A model generated the notes under the pieces. That model did no database searches. It had not been told where the DNA came from and saw only the letters and a list, made by a program, of their open reading frames with translations. A stretch of DNA of 64,000 nt, taken from contig PWFQ01000065.1 in NCBI GenBank assembly GCA_003554105.1, positions 25,007 to 89,006 on the forward strand, written 5' to 3'. The translations under genes were made by a program, and so were the position numbers. The stretch comes from Clostridiaceae bacterium. Its GTDB lineage: Bacteria > Bacillota > Clostridia > Peptostreptococcales > T1SED10-28. Positions 1-9,367 of the stretch are shown piece by piece (within the stretch, counting starts at the first letter, position 1; every line of letters starts with the position of its first letter).

Positions 1-43
1 CGGACAAACCCTCTTGGATCGATTGAAAGATCCAAATCAGGAA

Positions 44-424
44 ATGTCTATAGGAGATCAATTAGCAGCAAGTCTCCAGGTAACAGTATTAGGAGTTTCG
101 ATTGTTTTTATCGCGTTGGCATTACTTTACGTTGCAATTAACGGAATGGAAAGAGCCTTCGGTGACAAGAAACAGCCAACCCCTAAGCCGAAACCGGTAG
201 AACAGGAGACAGCATCACAAGAACAATCTCGGGAAAATGCGAGCGCCGTAGAGCAAGAAGATCAAGAGGAGCTAATTGCAGTGATTACTGCCGCAATTGC
301 AGCGAGCATGGAAACTTCCAGCCATAACATTGTTGTTCGAAACATAGTGAGAAGTAATGATATGACTCCGACTTGGGGAAGAGCAGGAAGAGTTGAACAA
401 ACCCAGCGGATGTTTACCAGATAA
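44..424 (+). CDS. Sodium-pump decarboxylase small membrane subunit (OadG/MmdD-like)
   Basis: Seen: one N-terminal membrane helix (about residues 10-34), a charged Pro/Glu/Gln-rich linker, and a C-terminal segment with AVITAAIAA and a Trp-Gly-Arg-Ala-Gly-Arg ending typical of OadG/MmdD/GcdD small subunits. I take the ATG at 44; an in-frame TTG at 14 would add ten residues that look unlike the family. Known: this subunit holds the carboxyltransferase and the biotin carrier onto the membrane beta subunit of sodium-translocating decarboxylases. Neighbours: biotin carrier and beta subunit follow in the same direction, so this is an operon whose first gene, the carboxyltransferase, lies left of the window. 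Whether the substrate is methylmalonyl-CoA, glutaconyl-CoA or oxaloacetate cannot be decided here. Confidence 0.85.
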   Translation: MSIGDQLAASLQVTVLGVSIVFIALALLYVAINGMERAFGDKKQPTPKPKPVEQETASQEQSRENASAVEQEDQEELIAVITAAIAASMETSSHNIVVRNIVRSNDMTPTWGRAGRVEQTQRMFTR

Positions 425-480
425 AAGAGAAACCAACCTTTACTTATGAAATCAAACCGAAAATTAAGGAGGAAACATTA

Positions 481-897
481 ATGAAAAAATTTAAAATTAC
501 TGTTAACGGAGTTGCGTATGATGTTGATGTCGAAGAGATTGCACAAGGTGCTGCCGCACCATCAGCTCCGGCAGCTCAACAGTCACAACAGCAAGCACAA
601 CCACAGGCAAAGCCTGCTGCTCCTGCTCCAAAAAAAGAAGAACCGAAAAAGGAAGCAGCGCCGGCACCATCAGCACCTGCAGGAGCTCAGACAATTGAAG
701 CTCCTATGCCGGGGAATGTGTGGAAAGTACTTGTGAAAGAAGGAGATCAAGTAGAAGAAGGACAGGCTCTGATTATCCTTGAAGCGATGAAAATGGAAAA
801 TGAAATAAGCGCTCCTGCAGCAGGAACTGTAGCAAAAGTACATGTTGATGAAGGTGCATCTGTAGACAATGGCGATGTATTAGTATCACTTAGCTAA
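481..897 (+). CDS. Biotin carboxyl carrier subunit of sodium-pump decarboxylase
   Basis: Seen: 138 residues; an N-terminal [10 protein letters not shown] docking strand, an Ala/Pro/Gln/Lys-rich flexible linker (about 24-70), and a C-terminal biotinyl-lipoyl domain with the biotin-lysine motif EAMKMENEI, the acceptor being Lys104. The ATG follows an AAGGAGG site. Known: the carrier lysine is biotinylated by BirA (encoded at 2204) and moves the carboxyl group from carboxyltransferase to the membrane beta subunit. Length and linker match the MmdC/GcdC type, not acetyl-CoA carboxylase AccB. The linker's low complexity creates long reading frames in other frames that are not genes. Confidence 0.93.
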   Translation: MKKFKITVNGVAYDVDVEEIAQGAAAPSAPAAQQSQQQAQPQAKPAAPAPKKEEPKKEAAPAPSAPAGAQTIEAPMPGNVWKVLVKEGDQVEEGQALIILEAMKMENEISAPAAGTVAKVHVDEGASVDNGDVLVSLS

Positions 898-932
898 AGA
901 AAAAGCGAATACGATTGAAAGGAGATGCACAA

Positions 933-2138
933 ATGGTTGATATTTTTATCGATTTTATCAATACAACGGGCTTTATGAATATCAGTATTCAAGAACTGAT
1001 TATGATTGTGTTAGCCTGTTTTCTGTTATTCTTAGCCATTGGGAAAGGATTTGAGCCACTTTTATTAGTGCCGATTGCCTTTGGTATGCTACTGACAAAT
1101 CTTCCTATGGCAGGGGTAATGGAACCGATGACTGTGGTATTGAATATCGTTACTCCCGGTGGCGGTCAAGGTGCGATTGAAGCCGGAATGGAAATTGAAC
1201 AGACAGTCCAAAATACGGGTGGCCTATTAGGACACTTTTACAAAGGAAATCAGTTAGGGATCTTCCCTCCATTAATTTTCCTTGGTGTCGGAGCAATGAC
1301 AGACTTTGGACCTTTGATTGCAAATCCTAAAAGTGTCTTTTTAGGAGCAGCAGCCCAGTTTGGAATTTTCTTTACATTTATCGGAGCAATTCTTATGGGA
1401 TTTTCTCCCGAAGCAGCGGGTAGCATTGGAATTATCGGGGGCGCTGACGGTCCAACAGCAATTTTGGTTACTTCGCAGCTTGCTCCTCACCTGTTAGGAC
1501 CGATTGCAGTGGCTGCATATTCATATATGGCTCTTGTGCCTGTTATTCAACCGCCAATTATGAGGGCGTTGACCACAAGTGAAGAGAGAAAAATCAAAAT
1601 GGAACAGTTGCGATCGGTATCAAAAAAGGAAAAGATTGTGTTCCCGATTATGGTAACAATTATTGTAACACTTCTTTTGCCGGCGGCAGCACCTCTTATC
1701 GGGATGCTAATGTTTGGTAATCTTTTAAAAGAATGTGCTGTTACCGATCGATTATCAAAAACAGCACAAAACGAACTTGTGAATATCGTTACGATCTTAT
1801 TAGGTCTGAGTGTTGGAGCTTCAGCAAGAGCAGAGCAGTTTTTAGAGTTTGAAACGATTCAGATTATTGTCCTGGGTGTAGTTGCCTTCGGGGTTGGTAC
1901 TGCAGCAGGAGTTATCATTGCTAAATTAATGAACAAAATCTCGAAAAAAGCGATCAATCCTCTAATCGGTGCAGCAGGTGTATCTGCAGTACCAATGGCT
2001 TCAAGGGTTGTACAAACTGTAGGACAAAAAGAGAATCCAAGCAATTTTCTTTTGATGCATGCCATGGGACCTAATGTATCGGGAGTCATCGGATCTGCCG
2101 TAGCTGCCGGTGTTATGTTGTCATTATTTGGAGGTTAA
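933..2138 (+). CDS. Sodium-translocating decarboxylase beta subunit (OadB/MmdB/GcdB family)
   Basis: Seen: 401 residues, highly hydrophobic with about nine to eleven membrane segments; the family motifs [22 protein letters not shown] and [10 protein letters not shown], which hold the conserved Asp and Asn residues of the sodium and carboxybiotin site. Start chosen at the ATG at 933, eight bases after AAAGGAG; an upstream TTG at 915 has no ribosome site. Known: the beta subunit decarboxylates carboxybiotin and uses the energy to export Na+. It is the last gene of the operon and is followed at once by a strong terminator. The call is secure at family level; the exact acyl-CoA substrate is not known. 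Confidence 0.95.
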   Translation: MVDIFIDFINTTGFMNISIQELIMIVLACFLLFLAIGKGFEPLLLVPIAFGMLLTNLPMAGVMEPMTVVLNIVTPGGGQGAIEAGMEIEQTVQNTGGLLGHFYKGNQLGIFPPLIFLGVGAMTDFGPLIANPKSVFLGAAAQFGIFFTFIGAILMGFSPEAAGSIGIIGGADGPTAILVTSQLAPHLLGPIAVAAYSYMALVPVIQPPIMRALTTSEERKIKMEQLRSVSKKEKIVFPIMVTIIVTLLLPAAAPLIGMLMFGNLLKECAVTDRLSKTAQNELVNIVTILLGLSVGASARAEQFLEFETIQIIVLGVVAFGVGTAAGVIIAKLMNKISKKAINPLIGAAGVSAVPMASRVVQTVGQKENPSNFLLMHAMGPNVSGVIGSAVAAGVMLSLFGG

Positions 2139-2150
2139 AGGCGATAAAAA

Positions 2151-2188
2151 CCCTTTGGAGAAGCAACCGGTCTCCAAAGGGTTTTTTT
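2151..2188 (+). terminator. Intrinsic terminator of the decarboxylase operon
   Basis: Perfect 11-bp stem (2151-2161 with 2171-2181), 9-base loop, followed by seven T. It separates the decarboxylase genes from birA. Confidence 0.95.
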
Positions 2189-2203
2189 AAAAGGAGAGGG
2201 AAT

Positions 2204-3175
2204 ATGAAAGCGGAGACCTTATGTTATCTTTACGAAAATCAGGGAAAGATCGTATCCGGAGAAGAGATCAGCCGATCCTTAAATATTTCCAGAACAGCAG
2301 TCTGGAAGCACATTGGCCGTTTAAGGGATGAAGGCTATCCCATCGAATCCATTCCGCAAAAAGGGTATAAATTAGTGGTTGAACCTTCCAGCATTTTTCC
2401 CTGCGTTTTAGAGAAGAAGTTCGGTAAACCGGTGTTTTATTTCCAATCCATCGGTTCAACAAACGGATATTTAAAAGAAAATCTCCCGCTCCACAAAGAT
2501 GGAACAATCGTTATTAGTGATGAACAGACAAAGGGACGTGGAAGAATGGGAAGAGATTGGTATTCTCCTAAAGGGAAAGGGCTTTTTTTATCTCTTTTGT
2601 TGAAGCCGTCTCTTCAAATTGATGAAATATTTGCAATGACAAGTGTTGTCGCAGTATCGATCTATAGGATTATGAAGAAAAACTACGATGTTCCGGTTAA
2701 GATAAAATGGCCGAATGACTTGGTCGTGGAAGGCAAAAAAATCGCTGGTATTTTAACGGAAATTTCCGGAGAGCTGGATGGAGTAAACAACCTGATCGTG
2801 GGAATGGGAGTTAATCTACACAATGAATTTTTTCACAAGGAAATACAGCATCAAGCTACATCTCTATATTTGGAGAAGAACCTAAAGGTCTCAAGACATG
2901 AATTTTCAGAGGCACTGCTTGAAGAGTTTTTTAAAAACTATGATACGTTTTTGGAAAGAAGAAATATTGACTTCCTGCTCGACGATCTTTGTAAAGCCTC
3001 AAGTGTACTTGGAAAAGAAATTGATGTGATCGAGGGAAGCAGAAGAAGTCCTGCCACTGCATTGGAAATTACCAGAGAAGGATTCCTGAAAGTACGTTAT
3101 GAAGAGGGAATCGTAGAACTGCTTCGATCAGGAGAGATATCAATACGGGAAAGCATGCAGGAACTCAACAAATGA
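2204..3175 (+). CDS. birA: Bifunctional biotin-protein ligase / biotin repressor BirA
   Basis: Seen: 323 residues. Residues 1-60 form a winged helix (SRSLNISRTAVWKHI recognition region), followed by the ligase domain with GSTNGYLKE, the biotinyl-5'-AMP loop GRGRMGRDW (111-119), KWPNDLVVEGKKIAGIL (about 168-184) and a small C-terminal SH3-like domain. Known: BirA attaches biotin to carrier proteins; versions with the N-terminal helix also repress biotin genes. Context fits both roles: the biotin carrier at 481 is a substrate, and the bioY promoter near 31310 carries an inverted repeat of BirA-operator form. Start ATG follows AAAAGGAG. Confidence 0.95.
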   Translation: MKAETLCYLYENQGKIVSGEEISRSLNISRTAVWKHIGRLRDEGYPIESIPQKGYKLVVEPSSIFPCVLEKKFGKPVFYFQSIGSTNGYLKENLPLHKDGTIVISDEQTKGRGRMGRDWYSPKGKGLFLSLLLKPSLQIDEIFAMTSVVAVSIYRIMKKNYDVPVKIKWPNDLVVEGKKIAGILTEISGELDGVNNLIVGMGVNLHNEFFHKEIQHQATSLYLEKNLKVSRHEFSEALLEEFFKNYDTFLERRNIDFLLDDLCKASSVLGKEIDVIEGSRRSPATALEITREGFLKVRYEEGIVELLRSGEISIRESMQELNK

Positions 3176-3214
3176 AAGATTTCTCTCAACAGGGACAACA
3201 GAATGAAATAAATG

Positions 3215-3243
3215 TTGAATTTTAACCAATAAACTGGTACAAT
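3215..3243 (+). promoter_or_regulatory. SigA promoter of the ECF transporter gene
   Basis: TTGAAT (3215-3220), 17-base spacer, TACAAT (3238-3243). Transcription should begin near 3250, leaving a leader of about 100 bases. Confidence 0.75.
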
Positions 3244-3259
3244 TATACCGTGAATTTAG

Positions 3260-3340
3260 CCGGCAACTTCGCTGGACTGAATGAATCACAAAAAACTATT
3301 ATACGACCAGCATCTTTATCTAAAGAGCTGGAACGGAGGT
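3260..3340 (+). promoter_or_regulatory. Leader with two mutually exclusive hairpins before the ECF gene
   Basis: Hairpin 1: CCGGC (3260-3264) with GCTGG (3271-3275). Hairpin 2: CCAGC (3307-3311) with GCTGG (3327-3331), extended inside by TCTTT/AAAGA. GCTGG of hairpin 1 can pair instead with CCAGC of hairpin 2. The second hairpin ends four bases before the GGAGGT ribosome site (3335-3340). No known riboswitch class recognised; a regulatory role is inference. Confidence 0.4.
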
Positions 3341-3348
3341 GCGTGAAA

Positions 3349-3963
3349 ATGTCAGAGAAAGTGATGTCAAGGGGAACCAAACTTCACGGGATGGGTGGTT
3401 TCTCAAAAAGGCAAGCCTTGGGAACGAAAGGACTTACCTTAGCAGGAATGTTAGGAGCATTATCGATAGTCTTAGGAATGACTCCGGTGGGATTCATACC
3501 GTTACCATCTGGAATTGCTGCAACTACAATGCATATTCCAACAATTATGGCTGCCATCGTAGGTGGACCGATTACAGGTGTATTGGTAGGATTGATTTTT
3601 GGAGTCAGTAGTTTTGTTCGAGCAACAAATCCGTTTTTTGCGAATCCGATTGTTGCAATTCTGCCCCGACTTTTCATAGGACTTGCGAGTTACTACTCTT
3701 ACGTAGGAATCCGCTACTTCTTAGAGTCAAAGTTATCTGTTTCAGAAGGCAAAGCGAAAAGCACAGCCATTGTCATTGCTTCAGTAGCAGGAACAGCAAC
3801 AAATACGATCGGAGTGTTAAGTCTCATCTATCTATTTGGATATATGCCTTTGAGCTTTGTGCTCGGAATTGCGGCGACCAATGGAGTTGCTGAGATGATT
3901 GCATCTGCGGTGATTATTCTCGCGGTATTGAAGTCGTTGGAAAAGGGCGGAATCTTCAAATAG
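3349..3963 (+). CDS. ECF transporter substrate-binding (S) subunit, probably for pantothenate
   Basis: Seen: 204 residues with about five or six membrane segments; the N-terminal helix TLAGMLGALSIVLGM, then HIPTIMAAIVGGPITG and VGLIFGVSSF, the fold of ECF S subunits. Start is the ATG at 3349, eight bases after GGAGGT; a GTG at 3250 lies at the expected transcription start and is not usable. Known: S subunits capture vitamins and dock on a shared EcfT/EcfA module, which is not in this window. Inference: placement directly before coaX (pantothenate kinase) suggests pantothenate or a precursor, like PanT. Substrate is unproven; neighbouring birA makes biotin possible but a clear BioY exists at 30649. 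Confidence 0.8.
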   Translation: MSEKVMSRGTKLHGMGGFSKRQALGTKGLTLAGMLGALSIVLGMTPVGFIPLPSGIAATTMHIPTIMAAIVGGPITGVLVGLIFGVSSFVRATNPFFANPIVAILPRLFIGLASYYSYVGIRYFLESKLSVSEGKAKSTAIVIASVAGTATNTIGVLSLIYLFGYMPLSFVLGIAATNGVAEMIASAVIILAVLKSLEKGGIFK

Positions 3964-3998
3964 GATTCGAGGATAAATTTATGTAAGTAGGTGAAGGA

Positions 3999-4808
3999 AT
4001 GCTATTAGTTATCGATGTCGGGAATACCAATGTCGTTCTAGGAGTCTATAAGAATGAGGAATTGCTTGATTTTTGGAGAATTGGTACAGACAAGGAAAAA
4101 ACTTCGGACGAATATAGCGTCTTAATTGACCAGCTTTTTGGCTACAAGGGTTTGGACCGTGGAGAAGTACAGGATGTAATTATCTCATCTGTGGTACCTG
4201 ATATCATGCATTCCCTTGAAAACACTGTTTATAAGCTCTTCGGAATTGCTCCCCTGGTCGTGGGACCAGGAGTCAAAACCGGAATGAACGTAAAATATGA
4301 TAATCCCAGACAAGTAGGGGCAGACCGCATTGTAAATGCAGTGGCGGCTTATGAAAAATACAAGGGTCCCTTAATCGTCATTGATTTTGGAACAGCAACC
4401 ACATTTTGCGCAATTTCAAAAAACGGGGAGTATTTAGGAGGCACGATAGCACCCGGAATAAAAATTTCCAGTGAGGCACTCTTCCAAAGAGCCTCAAAGC
4501 TTCCCCGGGTCGAACTGATTAAACCGGGAAAAACTATATGTAAAAATACAGTAAACTCACTTCAATCGGGGATCATATACGGCTATGTCGGTTTGGTGGA
4601 GCATATTGTAAAAAAAATGAAAAGAGAGTTTAAAGATCTGGACATCAAGGTGATTGCAACAGGAGGTCTTTCAACATTGATTGACAGTGAAACAGACTGT
4701 ATCGATCAAATCGATCGGTTCTTGACACTGGAAGGTCTTAGAATTATTTATGGTCGAAACCTTGAAGAACGCATGAGAAAACTAGAGAGATTTGAAAAAA
4801 CCAGGTAA
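3999..4808 (+). CDS. coaX: Type III pantothenate kinase CoaX
   Basis: Seen: 269 residues; ASKHA-fold phosphate-1 motif [12 protein letters not shown] near the N-terminus, [15 protein letters not shown] in the middle, phosphate-2 motif [11 protein letters not shown] and [11 protein letters not shown], and ATGGLS near the C-terminus. Known: phosphorylates pantothenate, the first step to coenzyme A; type III enzymes need a monovalent cation and are not inhibited by CoA. It sits just downstream of a likely pantothenate ECF subunit, so uptake and phosphorylation are probably co-expressed. Its stop codon lies inside the terminator stem that follows. Confidence 0.95.
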   Translation: MLLVIDVGNTNVVLGVYKNEELLDFWRIGTDKEKTSDEYSVLIDQLFGYKGLDRGEVQDVIISSVVPDIMHSLENTVYKLFGIAPLVVGPGVKTGMNVKYDNPRQVGADRIVNAVAAYEKYKGPLIVIDFGTATTFCAISKNGEYLGGTIAPGIKISSEALFQRASKLPRVELIKPGKTICKNTVNSLQSGIIYGYVGLVEHIVKKMKREFKDLDIKVIATGGLSTLIDSETDCIDQIDRFLTLEGLRIIYGRNLEERMRKLERFEKTR

Positions 4809-4824
4809 TTCAACCTGGTTTTTT
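4795..4824 (+). terminator. Terminator overlapping the coaX stop
   Basis: CCAGGT (4801-4806) pairs with ACCTGG (4813-4818), extended by A-run/T-run pairing on the outside; the T-run is 4819-4824. The coaX TAA is at 4806-4808. Confidence 0.85.
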
Positions 4825-4850
4825 CAACTGCTGTAAAGGAAGTGATATTC

Positions 4851-5789
4851 ATGTCAGTAAAGGAGCATATCATTGGGAAAGTAATTCTTGCACCGATGGC
4901 AGGTATTACTGACCGAGCATTTCGGGAAATTTGTATTGAACAGGGAGCGGATTTTGTCTATACGGAGATGATTAGTGCAAAAGCACTGAATTATAATGAC
5001 CATAAGACAAAATCTCTATTAATCACGGGTGAAGAGGAAAAACCCTATGGAATCCAAATCTTTGGTTCGGAACCGGAAGTTATTTCTGAAGCTGTAAAGA
5101 GATTAGGAGGGGAAAACCACTCAATTCTTGACATCAACATGGGGTGTCCTGCTCCGAAAGTTGTAAAAAACGGTGATGGAGCGGCTTTGATGTTGGATCC
5201 CCTAAAAGCGGAAAAAATAATGGATGCCGCTGTTAAAGCATCGGACAGAGATGTAACTGCGAAGATTCGACTTGGATGGGATGATCATCGAATCAATTAT
5301 CTCGAAATCGCGAAACGACTTGAAGCAAAAGGTGCTAAAGCTATCACTCTGCACGGTCGCACCAGAGAACAGTTTTATTCAGGGAAAGCATTCTGGGAGC
5401 CGATCAGAACGTTAAAAGAAGCATTATCCATACCTGTAATTGGAAATGGAGATATCTTCTCATTTACAGATGCTGAAAATCTTTTAAAGCAAACTGCCGT
5501 TGAGGCAATTATGATAGGACGGGGTGTAAGGGGAAATCCATTTATTTTCAATGAAATAAAACAGAGAGATGGATGGAGAGGAGTTTCATCTTCACAAATG
5601 AAGAAAGTGATACTTCGACACATGGAGAAGATTGTGGAATATAAAGGAATTCACAGGGGAGTTCAGGAAATGCGGAAACATTTAGGATGGTATTTAAAAG
5701 GAAAACCGGGTTCCGGAGCGATTAAGAATAGTATTAATCAGACAAAGGAGTATTCTGCGATGAGAAATATTGTCGAAGAGCTCTTCTAA
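4851..5789 (+). CDS. dusB: tRNA-dihydrouridine synthase DusB
   Basis: Seen: 312 residues from the ATG at 4851; flavin-site motif LAPMAGITDRAFR, NMGCPAPKVVKNGDGA carrying the catalytic cysteine, LHGRTREQFYSG, IGNGDI and IMIGRGVRGNPF, in the usual order of a TIM barrel with C-terminal helical domain. A GTG at 4842 would add three residues but overlaps the spacing from the ribosome site. Known: FMN enzyme that reduces uridines in the tRNA D-loop with NADPH. The neighbourhood coaX-dusB-greA-lysS is a common clostridial arrangement. Confidence 0.95.
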   Translation: MSVKEHIIGKVILAPMAGITDRAFREICIEQGADFVYTEMISAKALNYNDHKTKSLLITGEEEKPYGIQIFGSEPEVISEAVKRLGGENHSILDINMGCPAPKVVKNGDGAALMLDPLKAEKIMDAAVKASDRDVTAKIRLGWDDHRINYLEIAKRLEAKGAKAITLHGRTREQFYSGKAFWEPIRTLKEALSIPVIGNGDIFSFTDAENLLKQTAVEAIMIGRGVRGNPFIFNEIKQRDGWRGVSSSQMKKVILRHMEKIVEYKGIHRGVQEMRKHLGWYLKGKPGSGAIKNSINQTKEYSAMRNIVEELF

Positions 5790-5816
5790 AGTCTAAAAAG
5801 TGAAAAACAAGGGGCA

Positions 5817-5860
5817 ATTCACTGTGAATGCTTGACATTTTAAGGGCTCTGCCTTATAAT
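5817..5860 (+). promoter_or_regulatory. greA promoter with adjoining dyad
   Basis: Perfect consensus TTGACA (5832-5837), 17-base spacer, TATAAT (5855-5860). Just upstream lies ATTCAC-T-GTGAAT (5817-5829), a short palindrome ending three bases before the -35 box, a possible activator or repressor site. Confidence 0.85.
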
Positions 5861-5890
5861 AGCCTCAATGTATATGTCTTCAATTCAAAG

Positions 5891-5916
5891 GCACTGATTC
5901 CGTCAGTGCTTCTTTA
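5891..5916 (+). promoter_or_regulatory. Hairpin in the greA leader
   Basis: Perfect 7-bp stem GCACTGA (5891-5897) / TCAGTGC (5903-5909) with 5-base loop and a short T-rich tail. It lies between the promoter and greA, so it may be a leaky terminator or attenuator. Confidence 0.55.
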
Positions 5917-5998
5917 TAATAGAAGAAACATAAGAATCAAACTAGAAATAATCACATAAATCAATGTAAAAACTATGAGGATAAGGGGAGAAGTGATC

Positions 5999-6481
5999 AT
6001 GACAGATGAAATAGTACTAACGGTGAAGGGACGAAAAAAGATTGAGGATGAACTAGAGCACCTTAAAGTTGTAAGGCGTAAGGAAGTAGCTCAACGGATT
6101 AAACAAGCTATCGATTTTGGAGACATCAGCGAAAACTCGGAATATGATGAAGCAAAGAATGAACAGGCCCAGGTAGAAGAGCGAATTACAAAGCTTTCCA
6201 ACATTTTAAAGGCTGCAAAGATTGTTGATGAGAGTGACATAAGTCTGGAGCATGTTAGTATTGGTACGAAAGTGAAGGTTCTTGACATGGATGAAAAAGA
6301 AGAGATTGAATATATAATTGTAGGCTCATCAGAAGCAGACCCCTATGAGCTTAAGGTCTCTAATTCATCTCCTGTCGGAAAAGCTTTACTAAATCATAAG
6401 GTCGGAGATATTGTTGATGTGAAAATCCCCGACGGAGTAATACAATATGAAATTCTAAGCATTGACAAAGCGGAAGAGTAG
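5999..6481 (+). CDS. greA: Transcription elongation factor GreA
   Basis: Seen: 160 residues from the ATG at 5999, which follows GGGGAGAAG; N-terminal coiled coil with the tip motif GDISENSEYDEAKNEQ, including the acidic Asp and Glu that position Mg2+ in the RNA polymerase channel, then a C-terminal FKBP-like domain. Upstream in-frame ATG at 5975 lacks a ribosome site. Known: stimulates cleavage of backtracked RNA by RNA polymerase. It is co-directional with lysS 21 bases downstream, the common firmicute pair, and driven by the promoter at 5832 through a leader of about 130 bases. Confidence 0.96.
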   Translation: MTDEIVLTVKGRKKIEDELEHLKVVRRKEVAQRIKQAIDFGDISENSEYDEAKNEQAQVEERITKLSNILKAAKIVDESDISLEHVSIGTKVKVLDMDEKEEIEYIIVGSSEADPYELKVSNSSPVGKALLNHKVGDIVDVKIPDGVIQYEILSIDKAEE

Positions 6482-6502
6482 AGACTGAAGGAAGGTGAAA
6501 AC

Positions 6503-7978
6503 ATGACCACGGAAGAACGAGATGTAAATGAACTCATACAGATACGTAGAGAGAAATTGGAGGACTTAAAGAAAAAAGGGATGGATCCTTTTAAAATTGA
6601 AAAAGTCATGGTTACTCACTACAGCAAAGAGATTATCGATGGGTATGATGCAAATGAAGGAAGCAGAGTAACTATTGCAGGGAGATTGATGGCGAAACGG
6701 GGTCATGGGAAAGCGAGTTTTATTCATCTGCAGGACAAAGATGGAAGAATCCAATGCTATATCAGACAGGACCGTATAGGCGAGGAACTGTATGAAATCT
6801 TTAAAACCTTTGACATCGGAGACATCCTCGAGGTCACGGGAGAAGTTTTTAAGACAAAAAAAGGCGAAGTAACGGTTAAGGCGGAAGCCTTGCGACTACT
6901 TACTAAATCATTACAGATTCTGCCTGAGAAATTTCATGGTTTAAAGGATCAGGATTTGCGATACAGACAGCGTTATGTTGATATGATCATGAATCCTGAA
7001 GTCAAAGAAACCTTTATTACCCGTTCCAAAGTGATTAATGCATTTCGGGAGTTCCTAAACAATCGAGAGTACATTGAGGTGGAAACACCGATTTTGAGTA
7101 CAATCGCAGGGGGTGCAAATGCAAAACCTTTTGTTACTCACCACAAGACTCTTGATCTCGATATGTATCTGAGAATTGCAACGGAATTACCATTAAAAAG
7201 GTTAACCGTGGGAGGAATGGATCGCGTATATGAAATCGGCCGATTATTCAGGAACGAAGGAATGAGTATAAAGCATAATCCTGAGTTTACTACAATTGAA
7301 TTATATGAAGCATATGCAGACTATAATGATATGATGGAGATCACAGAAAGCATTGTTGCTTATGCAGCAGAAAAAGCTCTCGGGACGACAGAGGTTATCT
7401 ACGGAGAGAAGGAGATTGACTTTACACCTCCATGGCCGAGGATTTCCATGATTGATGCCTGTAAGGAATATGGCGGTGTCGATTTTCATGAAATCAAGAC
7501 TGATGAGGAAGCCCTTGAGGTTGCTAAAAAACTGCATATTGATGTGGAAAAGGGGATGAAACGGGGACATATCATTAATGCGGTTTTTGAAGAGTATGTG
7601 GAGGAACACCTTATTCAACCGACATTTATCACAAATCATCCCGTTGAAGTATCTCCCCTGGCAAAAAGGAATCCGGAACACCCGGAATTGACGAATCGGT
7701 TTGAAGCTTTTGTAAATGGTTGGGAAATTGCCAATGCCTTTTCCGAGTTGAATGATCCGATTGACCAGAGGGAACGATTCGAAGAGCAGGCTGCAAAAAG
7801 AGAATCCGGTGATGACGAAGCACATATGCTGGATGAAGATTTCCTTAATGCACTTGAGGTTGGATTGCCTCCTACAGGTGGATTGGGAATAGGAATTGAC
7901 CGATTGGTGATGCTTCTAACTAACTCACCGTCTATTCGAGATGTTATTTTGTTCCCGACCATGAAACCATTAGAGTAA
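6503..7978 (+). CDS. lysS: Lysyl-tRNA synthetase, class II
   Basis: Seen: 491 residues, the usual LysS length. N-terminal OB-fold anticodon domain (about 55-160, including [18 protein letters not shown]), then the class II core with motif 2 ([10 protein letters not shown]) and motif 3 ([12 protein letters not shown]) near the C-terminus. Known: charges tRNA-Lys. Spacing of 21 bases from greA and no promoter between them indicate one transcript. I saw no T-box leader before it. Confidence 0.97.
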   Translation: MTTEERDVNELIQIRREKLEDLKKKGMDPFKIEKVMVTHYSKEIIDGYDANEGSRVTIAGRLMAKRGHGKASFIHLQDKDGRIQCYIRQDRIGEELYEIFKTFDIGDILEVTGEVFKTKKGEVTVKAEALRLLTKSLQILPEKFHGLKDQDLRYRQRYVDMIMNPEVKETFITRSKVINAFREFLNNREYIEVETPILSTIAGGANAKPFVTHHKTLDLDMYLRIATELPLKRLTVGGMDRVYEIGRLFRNEGMSIKHNPEFTTIELYEAYADYNDMMEITESIVAYAAEKALGTTEVIYGEKEIDFTPPWPRISMIDACKEYGGVDFHEIKTDEEALEVAKKLHIDVEKGMKRGHIINAVFEEYVEEHLIQPTFITNHPVEVSPLAKRNPEHPELTNRFEAFVNGWEIANAFSELNDPIDQRERFEEQAAKRESGDDEAHMLDEDFLNALEVGLPPTGGLGIGIDRLVMLLTNSPSIRDVILFPTMKPLE

Positions 7979-8016
7979 AAAGTATTGGTGCGGAGGATAT
8001 TGAGGGGGATGACCAA

Positions 8017-9282
8017 ATGGGGTTGAAGTTATTAATTTTTAACAGCAATAAATGGAGTATTCTGGCAGGAATAGTATTGATTATTTTGCTGACATCAGGT
8101 TGTACAGAAGACGACATTAATCCTCAGATAGAAATTGACGATGGTGATGGGGAAGAAGAAGTTGTCTATACAGATGAAATTGGTTTTCGGATAGAAGATC
8201 CTTGGATTCCCAGCAGAAAATCATCAACAAATGCTTAACCTACTCAATCCTGGGAACCCTATAAAGTTGACCGGGAAGTAAAAGGGCTTTATTTCACTGA
8301 ATACACTCTTTCACGAGGAGAAGAATTTGTAAGTGAGCTGATCAGGAAAACTGAGGAATCGGTGATCAATTCATGGGTAATTAATGTAAAAAATGATAAT
8401 GGCTACGTGACATATTCTGCTCAAATCCCAATCGTCGAAGAAATTGAATCTTCTCTGAGAATCGTGAGAGATATGCCTTCTATGATGGACAGACTACGAA
8501 AACATGATATTTATCCGATTGCCCGGATTGTTGCTTTTAAGGACCGGGTAGGAGCAGTGGAGATGCCTGAGTTGGCCCTGAAAGATGAAGATGGTAATAT
8601 TTGGAGAGATAATAAAGGGGATGCATGGCTGAATCCTTATAAGCAGGAGAGCTGGGATTATCTGGTGAGTATTGCTAAAGATGCAGTGAGAATGGGTTTT
8701 AAGGATATTCAGTTCGATTACGTTCGTTTTCCCACAGATGGAAGAACCAGCGCAATAGACTATCAGGGCTATGATGAAGGAGGCACCCAGTCTGAAGCCA
8801 TCGCAGATTTTCTTGAATATGTCAGACAGGAATTAAAGCCTTATGGTGCAATTGTCTCAGCGGATATTTTTGGCTGGGCACTTGTGGAAACCGGGGGAGC
8901 CAGTGTAGGTCATCATCTGGAGACGATTATACCTTCAGTGGACATCATATTACCCATGGTATACCCTTCCCACTATGGTCCGGGGATCTTCGGTTTCAGC
9001 AAGCCTGATCTTCATCCCTATGAAATGGTATATTTAACTTTGGAGAGTGCCCAGGAGCGATATGCAATGGTGGAATACCACGAGCAGGAACTGGCACGAA
9101 TTCGTCCCTGGCTTCAAGATTTTACAGCAAGTTATTTGGGATCAGGGAATTGGATGCCCTATGGAGTTGATGAAGTGTTGACTCAAATCCAAGCAACCTA
9201 TGACAGAGAAATCGAGGAATGGGTTCTGTGGAATGCACAAAATAATTACACATGGGATGCCATAAGAAAAATCAGTGACTAG
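8017..9282 (+). pseudogene. DUF4015-like glycoside-hydrolase-type lipoprotein interrupted by an in-frame TAA
   Basis: Seen: a lipoprotein signal with lipobox LTSGC, an acidic linker, then at 8236-8238 an in-frame TAA. The same frame stays open immediately after it to 9282, so only one codon breaks a reading frame of about 421 codons. The downstream part has KGLYFTEY, VINSWVINVKNDNG, DIQFDYVRFPTDG and ADIFGWAL, the (beta/alpha)8 pattern of the DUF4015 putative glycoside hydrolases. Start codons after the stop (GTG at 8362) fall inside the first strand of the domain and would give a broken protein. It may be a recent pseudogene, an assembly error, or read-through. Intact homologues would be surface-anchored and act on polysaccharide. 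Confidence 0.8.
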
Positions 9283-9295
9283 TTTAAACATCTAA

Positions 9296-9318
9296 ATCAT
9301 CCTGCGGGATGATTTTTT
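9296..9318 (+). terminator. Terminator after the DUF4015-like gene
   Basis: ATCATCC (9296-9302) pairs with GGATGAT (9307-9313) across a 4-base loop, then a T-run to 9318. Confidence 0.85.
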
Positions 9319-9367
9319 CTTTTTGTTGATTTAATCGGGTAAGGTGAAGAATGTAGTAGCGAATGGG

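Noticed and set aside
3..26. Possible end of an upstream gene (frame closing with TGA at 24-26)
   Set aside because: Only seven codons are visible and they do not show a recognisable carboxyltransferase C-terminus; too little to annotate.
503..736. Minus- and plus-strand frames across the biotin carrier gene
   Set aside because: They arise from the Ala/Pro/Gln-rich linker codons and encode low-complexity Leu/His/Gln runs.
3250..3348. GTG-initiated extension of the ECF subunit
   Set aside because: The codon lies at the expected transcription start of the TTGAAT/TACAAT promoter and has no ribosome site; ATG 3349 has an ideal one.
7301..7825. 174-codon minus-strand frame inside lysS
   Set aside because: Antisense to a highly conserved synthetase core, no ribosome site, no recognisable domain.
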